Shown in pieces: positions 22,206 through 26,792 of a stretch of 26,792 bases of DNA (position 1 is the stretch's first letter; every line of letters begins with the position of its first letter). Origin of the DNA: CAYNEO01 sp964396245 (GTDB taxonomy: Bacteria; Zixibacteria; MSB-5A5; GN15; FEB-12); NCBI GenBank assembly GCA_964396245.1, contig CAYNEO010000046.1, positions 1 through 26,792 on the forward strand, written 5' to 3'. Under the pieces are notes generated by a model that saw only the letters and a program-made list of their open reading frames with translations, ran no database searches and was not told the DNA's origin. A program made the translations under genes and the position numbers.

Positions 22206-23468
22206 TTATCCCTTTTTCTTGCCGGAGACCGGCAGTGATATCATAAACACGGTCTCACCGGGATGTGACTTTTCGAGCCAAATCCGGCCGTCGTGATACT
22301 CTTCAATTATACGTTTGACCAGCGTGAGGCCGAGCCCCCAGCCCCGTTTTTTGGTGGTAAAGCCGGGCCGGAAGATTTTCCGGGCGGCGGCGGCGGACAT
22401 TCCCTTGCCGTTATCCTGTATAGTTACCAGGACCCGGGAGCCCTCATCCGTCAATCTGGATGTCAGCGTGATCTCGCCGGTGCGGGAATCGACGGCCTCG
22501 AGGGCGTTTTTGACCATATTTTCCAGCGCCCAGGTGAATAGCTCGGCATTGAGCTGAACACACGGGAGTTGCTCAGGGATGAACTGCAACCGGATGCCCT
22601 TGCCCTGGAACGGCAGGCGACGCTGGTAGTAGTCGACAACCTCCCTGACGAGCTCGTTAAGGTCGCATTCATTCAATTCGGGGATGGAGCCGATCATACC
22701 GAACCGGTTGGCGACACGCTGCAGCCGGTTGATGTCAACCTGCATGTTGTCGACCGTGTTGCCGAGCAGGTTCTTGCCCATTCCCCGGCCAACCTCGGTT
22801 TCGCATTCCGAGTCGATCACCTCGAGCCAGCCCATCAGCGACGAAATCGGCGTGCCGAGCTGGTGGGCCGTCTCCTTGGCCATGCCGACCCAGATGTGGC
22901 GCTCCTCGCTCCGGCGGATATTCTGGAAGCCGATGAATCCGACTATCATGATGACCAGCACGATTCCGATTTCGAGGAACGGCATGACTTTCAACTCCCG
23001 AATAACTTCGGAGTCGCCGTACAGGAGATAGTTCACGCGCATTTCACCGTAGTAGAGCGGATACTCACCATTGCGGCCGTACATATGGCTGGCGATCTCT
23101 TTCAGTTTGACCAGCGCCGCGTGCGTGGTGTCGTTGGATGGTATTCCGGGGATATTGCGCCAGTGGATCGGCTGCATGTCGGCATCGAGAACGATTATCG
23201 GGAAATTGGCCTTGACGATGATTTCGTTGAAGATGAACTGCAACTCGCTTCCGGAAGTGCTGGTATTCGCCGCCAATTGCCACAGTTTCACGTACCGTTC
23301 GACCTGGGCCCGGGTGTCTGTCTGGAGGGTGTCGATGACCTGGAACGAGTACATGATAAACAGGGCGGAGACGACAATAATCCCCGCAACGAGAAAGACC
23401 TTGAAAAAGGTCGACTTGCCGATGTAGAGGCTGGATGTCCGGCTGCGAATGTTTCCCGGTATGGCCAT
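22206..23468 (-). CDS. membrane sensor histidine kinase, PorY-like
   Basis: The 420-aa kinase has a transmembrane helix at about 21-45, a periplasmic sensor domain of about 115 residues (46-160; PAS-like by its IIVLDADMQPIHW strand), and a second helix at about 163-183. His202 is in the H box AKETAHQLGTPISSL, and the ATPase domain has the N box ENMVKNALEAV, DNGKGM (352-357) and GWGLGL (376-381). The 'HQLGTPISSL' H box is typical of Bacteroidetes-group kinases. Its ATG overlaps the serS stop as TAATG, and the porX-like gene starts 3 bp after its own stop, so the three are coupled. Whether it is an orthologue of PorY or only an analogue cannot be decided by eye. Confidence 0.9.
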   Translation of the reverse strand: MAIPGNIRSRTSSLYIGKSTFFKVFLVAGIIVVSALFIMYSFQVIDTLQTDTRAQVERYVKLWQLAANTSTSGSELQFIFNEIIVKANFPIIVLDADMQPIHWRNIPGIPSNDTTHAALVKLKEIASHMYGRNGEYPLYYGEMRVNYLLYGDSEVIRELKVMPFLEIGIVLVIMIVGFIGFQNIRRSEERHIWVGMAKETAHQLGTPISSLMGWLEVIDSECETEVGRGMGKNLLGNTVDNMQVDINRLQRVANRFGMIGSIPELNECDLNELVREVVDYYQRRLPFQGKGIRLQFIPEQLPCVQLNAELFTWALENMVKNALEAVDSRTGEITLTSRLTDEGSRVLVTIQDNGKGMSAAAARKIFRPGFTTKKRGWGLGLTLVKRIIEEYHDGRIWLEKSHPGETVFMISLPVSGKKKG

Positions 23469-24730
23469 TACCCTATGCGTTCGGCTCCCTGCATGTATGG
23501 TCGGATCGCCCCGGGAATCGTGATCGTTCCGTCGGCGTTCTGATAATTCTCTATGATGGCGATAACGAGCCTCGGCAGTGCGACGCCCGAACCGTTCAGC
23601 GTGTGCGGGAATTTGACTTTTTTGTCATCGTCGCGGAAGCGGCAATTCATCCGTCGCGCCTGGAAATCCTCGAAGTTGGAGACCGAGGATACCTCCAGCC
23701 AGCTTTCGGTACCGGGCGCCCAGAGTTCGAGATCATAGCACATGGCCGAGGCAAACGAGAGGTCGCCGGTCGCCAACTGGCTGACGCGGTAATGCAGATT
23801 CAGAGCCTGAAGTATTTTCTCCGCCTGACCGACCAGGTTTTCGAGCTCGTCGTAAGAGGTTTCCGGCCGGACGATTTTCACCAGCTCCACCTTGTCGAAC
23901 TGGTGGACCCGGATCATGCCGCGCGTGTCTTTGCCGGCGGAACCGGCCTCGCGGCGATAGCAGGGCGTATACCCCACGAAGTTCATGGGGAGCTGTTCGT
24001 GGCTGATTATCTCGTTTTTGTACATGTTGGTGATCGGGACTTCGCCTGTCGGTATCAGGTACAAACCGTCGCCTTCGGTCTTGTACATGTCATCATCCAG
24101 CTTGGGCAGTTGCCCGGTGCCGAACATGGTCTCGGCGGTGACGATATGGGGAACGTGCAGCTCGAGATATCCGTCGGCGACGTGGGTATCCAGCATGAAA
24201 TTGATCAGGGCGCGTTCCAGGCGGGCGGCCGCTCCACGCAACATGAAGAAGCCGGAACCGGAGACACGGGCGGCGGCGGGAAGATCGAGAATGTCAAGCT
24301 TCTCCCCCAGTTCCCAGTGCGGTAACGGCTTGAAGTCAAAGGTGCGTTTTTCGCCCCATGTGCGGACGACGACGTTGTTGGATTCATCGCCAACCGGCAC
24401 CGATTCGTGCGGCATGTTGGGTATCCAGCTCAGGGCGCTGTTGAGGGAGTCTTCAAGATCGCGCAATTTGGTGTCAAGTTCGGCTATTTCTTCGCCGACC
24501 TTGCGCATGGCCTCGATAGCGTCATCGGCCGGTTCGCCTGCTTTTTTCTTTTTGGCGATTTCGCCCGACACCCGGTTGCGGGTAGCCTTGAGTTGTTCGC
24601 CGGTGTTGATGATTTCCCGCCGTTTGGTGTCGAGTTCGAGGACGGCGTCGATATCGATGGTCTGGTTTTTCTTTTGGGCTCCGGCCTTGACCAGTTCGGG
24701 GTTTTCGCGGATGAATTTCAGATCGAGCAT
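23468..24730 (-). CDS. serS: seryl-tRNA synthetase
   Basis: SerRS charges tRNA-Ser and tRNA-Sec with serine. The 420-aa class II synthetase has the N-terminal tRNA-binding coiled coil (about 30-100), LIPTGEVPITNMY, motif 2 in TPCYRREAGSAGKDTRGMIR, HQFDKVE, SSVSNFEDFQARR, and motif 3 NGSGVALPRLVIAIIEN. It is full length. The ATG at 24730 has AGGAAAG about 11 nt upstream, a somewhat long spacing. It is the first gene after a strong minus-strand promoter and begins the long run that continues through the kinase, porX-like, t6A, accD and folC genes. Confidence 0.97.
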   Translation of the reverse strand: MLDLKFIRENPELVKAGAQKKNQTIDIDAVLELDTKRREIINTGEQLKATRNRVSGEIAKKKKAGEPADDAIEAMRKVGEEIAELDTKLRDLEDSLNSALSWIPNMPHESVPVGDESNNVVVRTWGEKRTFDFKPLPHWELGEKLDILDLPAAARVSGSGFFMLRGAAARLERALINFMLDTHVADGYLELHVPHIVTAETMFGTGQLPKLDDDMYKTEGDGLYLIPTGEVPITNMYKNEIISHEQLPMNFVGYTPCYRREAGSAGKDTRGMIRVHQFDKVELVKIVRPETSYDELENLVGQAEKILQALNLHYRVSQLATGDLSFASAMCYDLELWAPGTESWLEVSSVSNFEDFQARRMNCRFRDDDKKVKFPHTLNGSGVALPRLVIAIIENYQNADGTITIPGAIRPYMQGAERIG

Positions 24731-24783
24731 CGGGCTATGGGCTTTCCTGCATATTGTTATGAGTTATACGCTCAGACCGGCTA

Positions 24784-24812
24784 AGTATAACCTGTTGCAT
24801 AGGTTTAGTCAA
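24784..24812 (-). promoter_or_regulatory. serS operon promoter
   Basis: On the minus strand TTGACT (24807-24812), a 17-bp spacer and TATACT (24784-24789) give a near-consensus promoter about 55 bp before the serS ATG. It is the clearest promoter for the minus-strand run down to about 13.4 kb. Confidence 0.85.
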
Positions 24813-24906
24813 ACAGGGAGATTTCGGGGCGGCGGTCGGGCGAAGCGGCCTGTTTTTTGGATAATGCCAAGGGAGGTATGGGGATAGGGGAAATTGCAGA
24901 ATTGTC

Positions 24907-24934
24907 TTGTCTTTTGAGATTTTGTGCATATATT
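24907..24934 (+). promoter_or_regulatory. rpmB promoter
   Basis: TTGTCT (24907-24912), a 16-bp spacer and TATATT (24929-24934) lie 34 bp before the rpmB ATG. The serS promoter fires in the opposite direction about 95 bp away. Confidence 0.65.
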
Positions 24935-24967
24935 GGGGGACTTTGTGAGAAGGAGTTGAAAGATACC

Positions 24968-25189
24968 ATGGCCAAAGTTTGCGAAGTTTGCGGAAAGAAG
25001 CCGATGTCGGGCCACAACGTATCGCACGCCCACAACCTGACCAACCGCCGGTGGATGCCGAATCTCCAGCGGGTGCGGGTTCTCGAAAACGGCGTCGCCA
25101 AGCGCAAGACCGTTTGCACGTCCTGTCTTAAGGCCGGCAAGGTCATCAAATACGTCCCGACCAAGAAGGCCAATCAGCCGAGCCAGTAA
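24968..25189 (+). CDS. rpmB: 50S ribosomal protein L28
   Basis: L28 is a small protein of the large ribosomal subunit. The 73-aa chain has the typical start MAKVCEVCGKKP, the conserved GHNVSHAHNLTNRRWMPNLQ, and the second cysteine pair in CTSCLKAGKV. With CEVC this makes the zinc-binding (C+) form of L28. The ATG at 24968 is preceded by AAGGAG at 24950-24955; in-frame upstream codons are ignored because they fall before or inside the promoter. It stands alone, with its own promoter and terminator. Confidence 0.97.
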   Translation: MAKVCEVCGKKPMSGHNVSHAHNLTNRRWMPNLQRVRVLENGVAKRKTVCTSCLKAGKVIKYVPTKKANQPSQ

Positions 25190-25203
25190 ACACGCTCGCG
25201 AGG

Positions 25204-25236
25204 TACCCACAGCAAGCTGTGTGGGACCCGTGGGTG
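25204..25236. repeat. hairpin-forming intergenic element, copy 1
   Basis: CCCACAGC (25206-25213) and GCTGTGTGGG (25216-25225) fold into an imperfect stem with a 2-nt bulge around AA. ACCCAC at 25205-25210 can alternatively pair with a second GTGGGT further on. In form it resembles the element at 25408 but differs in sequence, so it is only a tentative member of the same group. Confidence 0.4.
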
Positions 25237-25252
25237 TTCCAAAATATGCGGT

Positions 25253-25279
25253 AAAGCCATCCCATGTGGATGGCTTTTT
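25253..25279 (+). terminator. Rho-independent terminator of rpmB
   Basis: AAAGCCATCC (25253-25262) pairs perfectly over 10 bp with GGATGGCTTT (25268-25277) across a 5-nt loop, and the T-run extends to 25279. It lies 64 bp after the rpmB stop. Confidence 0.88.
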
Positions 25280-25407
25280 GTATGGGTTTAGGCCGGAAAG
25301 CTATTTCGGGCTGGCGCCAGTTACTCCATTGTGCATGAACAGGTTGCGTGGCGATTCGGGCCTTCTGAAATGGGTTCGTTTCTTCATATTTCTCATTCCA
25401 ACACTGT

Positions 25408-25430
25408 GTCAGGACCGCAAGGGTCCTGAC
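25408..25430. repeat. perfect palindromic intergenic element, copy 2
   Basis: GTCAGGACC (25408-25416) and GGTCCTGAC (25422-25430) form a perfect 9-bp stem around GCAAG, followed directly by CTACG. There is no T-run on either strand, so it is not an intrinsic terminator. The form (stem, short loop, stem, CTAC) recurs at 26719-26745, which suggests a dispersed REP-like family. Confidence 0.55.
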
Positions 25431-25500
25431 CTACGGCAGCATACACTGCCCGCGGCGAATACTAACAGAAGCGTTAGAATCAGACCCATCACACCAGCAT

Positions 25501-26310
25501 TCAGTCCAATTTACACGGGTAGTTGAGTATCATGTACACATAGCATGCCGGCAGTCCGGCCGTTTGGGCGGTGCTGAACATTACATGTATGGTCCTGTCA
25601 TAGTAACGGATATAAGCGTGCTTGCCAACCGCGACTTCCTCGTCGTAATTCGCAGGGAGAATGCTCAGCCCGTAGTTCATGAGAAATAGGTCCGAAAACA
25701 TATAGAAATTATTAAGATTCACTCTACTCGGGCTGTCGAGATTATATACCGAGAAAAGCGAAATCTGCGAGCCGAGGTACAGACTGATCGATCCAACATG
25801 CCGACTCGATGATATCACCGGATTCCACATTGAGAACAAAGAGCCTGCCGCTACAACGAATTCGCGATAATTCTCTGTGAAGGTGGAATCTCTGAAAACA
25901 CGCGCGCTGTCCTTCCCGACTATGCCAAATGCCGAATCATAATGCTCAAGATTTCGCTCCAAAGAGTCATTAACCCACGGACCATACGCAGCCGTGAAAA
26001 CATCTTCTAGAAAGAATTTCGATTGATAGAAGTGAAATAGTGTGTCGAGTCCCGGTCCGTGTGCACAAAGCGCGTGGGAATACTCCTGCGAGGGTCCCAG
26101 GGTCTTTGCAAGCTCTTGTACAGACTTAAGCACCGGCTCGGGAAGGTAGTCTCGTAACGTGTCCCAACCCCGGTCAATTGAAATCAGAACACCATTATTC
26201 CAATCCAATTGAGGTGGTACAAACGGTTCGGAAGCAGCACCGGCACCGAAGGCCGGTAGGACAAGTAGTACCATCACAATTATGCTTCTATTAAGCATAC
26301 GCCGTCTCAT
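25501..26310 (-). CDS. unrecognised exported protein, about 269 aa
   Basis: I do not recognise the family. The N-terminus is a signal peptide: arginine-rich MRRRMLNRS, a hydrophobic core IIVMVLLVLPAFGAG, and a likely cleavage site near AGAAS. The mature part is rich in Ser, Asn, Phe and Tyr, with few motifs; it has two Cys residues in the C-terminal strand region (ACYVYMILNYPCKLD) and one in SHALCAHGPG. No further membrane segment, lipobox or enzyme signature is seen. The ATG at 26310 is chosen to give a compact signal peptide; a GTG at 26319 and an ATG at 26298 are in frame too, and none has a good ribosome site. Base use looks more AT-rich than the housekeeping genes nearby. It stands alone. 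Confidence 0.65.
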   Translation of the reverse strand: MRRRMLNRSIIVMVLLVLPAFGAGAASEPFVPPQLDWNNGVLISIDRGWDTLRDYLPEPVLKSVQELAKTLGPSQEYSHALCAHGPGLDTLFHFYQSKFFLEDVFTAAYGPWVNDSLERNLEHYDSAFGIVGKDSARVFRDSTFTENYREFVVAAGSLFSMWNPVISSSRHVGSISLYLGSQISLFSVYNLDSPSRVNLNNFYMFSDLFLMNYGLSILPANYDEEVAVGKHAYIRYYDRTIHVMFSTAQTAGLPACYVYMILNYPCKLD

Positions 26311-26501
26311 AATCCCCACACAGCTCTTTCGTTTTCGCTGAACTCCGTTGAAGCAACCGCGTTATCGGCGTTCTGCAGATTCTGGATCCGGTGTATGTTT
26401 CTTTCTCAGGCATGTTATCTTCGGCGAACAAAACGGACGTCCTCCCGCCCGAAGCGGTTGGGCCTTATTCCCTGCTTCAATAACGACCGAATGGAGAGAT
26501 T

Positions 26502-26603
26502 ATGCAAGAGGTTTGTCCGGTAATGCGGCCACTTCTCTTTTGCACCTTGCTTGCGGTTTGAGCGTCAAGTATATTGACGGCAGATGTAAGAGGGGATGAA
26601 TGA
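26502..26603 (+). pseudogene. possible remnant of a small exported protein
   Basis: GGAG lies 5 nt before an ATG at 26502 that encodes a signal-peptide-like MQEVCPVMRPLLFCTLLAV and then a TGA stop at 26559-26561. The same frame stays open for 13 more codons (ASSILTADVRGDE) to a second TGA at 26601. A good ribosome site in front of a hydrophobic leader that stops after 19 codons suggests a decayed gene. A very short real peptide or chance are both possible. Confidence 0.25.
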
Positions 26604-26718
26604 TGATTGGGGAAATACCGGCTTCGGATGAAACTCAGAAAGCACAGTTCACGTAAGGCGTGTTTGTCTCAAACGTGCCATTCTCGGGAGAGGAAAGCGG
26701 TTGCGGTGATGAAAATAT

Positions 26719-26741
26719 GGCAGGTCTGGGACAGACATGCC
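26719..26741. repeat. palindromic intergenic element, copy 3
   Basis: GGCAGGTCTG (26719-26728) pairs with CAGACATGCC (26732-26741), nine of ten positions, around a GGA loop, and is followed by CTAC. It sits 19 bp before the right-edge start codon. The layout matches the element at 25408-25430 although the sequence differs. Confidence 0.5.
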
Positions 26742-26760
26742 CTACAAATGCTGGGGGATT

Positions 26761-26792
26761 ATGTATAAGAAACTGCTCATTTTTGCGGTGAC
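26761..26792 (+). CDS. start of a probable exported protein (truncated by window edge)
   Basis: An ATG at 26761 preceded by GGGGGA opens a frame reading MYKKLLIFAV to the end of the window. The Lys-Lys followed by a hydrophobic run is what a signal peptide looks like. Only ten complete codons are visible, so the product cannot be named. Confidence 0.45.
   Translation, partial: MYKKLLIFAV

Larger units (their letters stand above)
25190..25500. other. gene-free stretch with terminator and palindromes
   Basis: This 311-bp gap holds the rpmB terminator, two hairpin-forming elements with a GCAAG-like core (25204-25236 and 25408-25430, listed separately) and a small CTAAC/GTTAG stem (25462-25466 with 25473-25477). 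No plausible gene is seen on either strand. Confidence 0.6.
26311..26760. other. gene-poor stretch before the right-edge gene
   Basis: About 450 bp without a clear gene. It contains a TATCTT (26416-26421) resembling the -10 of the polyamine operon but without a good -35, a short broken ORF at 26502, and a palindromic element at 26719-26741. Nothing else is recognisable. Confidence 0.5.

Noticed and set aside
22569..23543. A 324-codon open frame on the plus strand opposite the membrane kinase
   Set aside because: Antisense shadow: the minus strand encodes a complete kinase, and this frame has no ribosome site or domain.
1..26792. CRISPR arrays, insertion sequences, prophage or integron features
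   Set aside because: I saw no regularly spaced repeats, transposase or integrase frames, or phage structural genes in the window.

Overview
This reads as one contiguous piece of a bacterial chromosome with moderate to slightly high GC, densely coding, with good Shine-Dalgarno sequences in front of many genes and several sigma-70-type promoters (TTGACA/TTGACT with 16-17 bp spacing). The mix of genes is FCB-superphylum-like: a PorX-type response regulator (receiver plus PglZ phosphatase-fold domain), a membrane kinase with a 'KETAHQLGTPISSL' H-box, a XRE-cupin regulator heading a polyamine operon, and an exported outer-membrane pair. A candidate phylum near Zixibacteria would fit. That placement is inference from gene content; no rRNA gene is present to test it. 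I see no phage genes, transposase, integrase or CRISPR array.

Layout. (a) 1-602: the 5' part of a tRNA with anticodon CAT on the minus strand with its own promoter, then a gene-poor stretch full of hairpins that ends in a strong minus-strand terminator. (b) 603-3237, minus: lpdA (apparently starting at an ATA codon), then a two-gene unit for an outer-membrane barrel-like protein and a lipoprotein. (c) 3442-6672, plus: a polyamine operon comprising XRE-cupin regulator, speD, an ornithine/lysine decarboxylase-family enzyme and speE, with a promoter, two near-palindromic operator-like repeats and a terminator. (d) 6698-8210: a class I glutamine amidotransferase (plus) facing mazG (minus). (e) 8270-11124: valS with a strong promoter and a terminator-like leader hairpin. 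(f) 11155-24812, almost all minus: a degenerate GGDEF-like gene, then a very long run read from the serS promoter: serS, a membrane histidine kinase, porX-like, tsaE, tsaB, rimI, accD, folC, a soluble GAF kinase, a REC-GAF-GAF kinase and a sigma-54 activator. Most junctions overlap or abut. (g) 24907-26792: rpmB with promoter and terminator, palindromic intergenic elements, an unrecognised exported protein, a broken small ORF, and the first codons of another probable exported protein at the right edge.

How the parts work together. SpeD makes decarboxylated S-adenosylmethionine, the PLP decarboxylase supplies a diamine and SpeE joins them; the cupin regulator probably senses a product and represses its own operon. 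TsaE, TsaB and RimI act in tRNA t6A synthesis and in acetylation; AccD and FolC supply fatty-acid and one-carbon metabolism. Interleaved with these are two signalling modules: a kinase directly in front of a PorX homologue, and a chain of soluble kinase, receiver-kinase and sigma-54 regulator. The best leads are the linked PorX/kinase pair, the polyamine operator and variant SpeE, the valS leader, the ATA start of lpdA, and the unexplained structured region at the left edge. None of these is a clearly new system; I saw no single locus that stands out as wholly undescribed.
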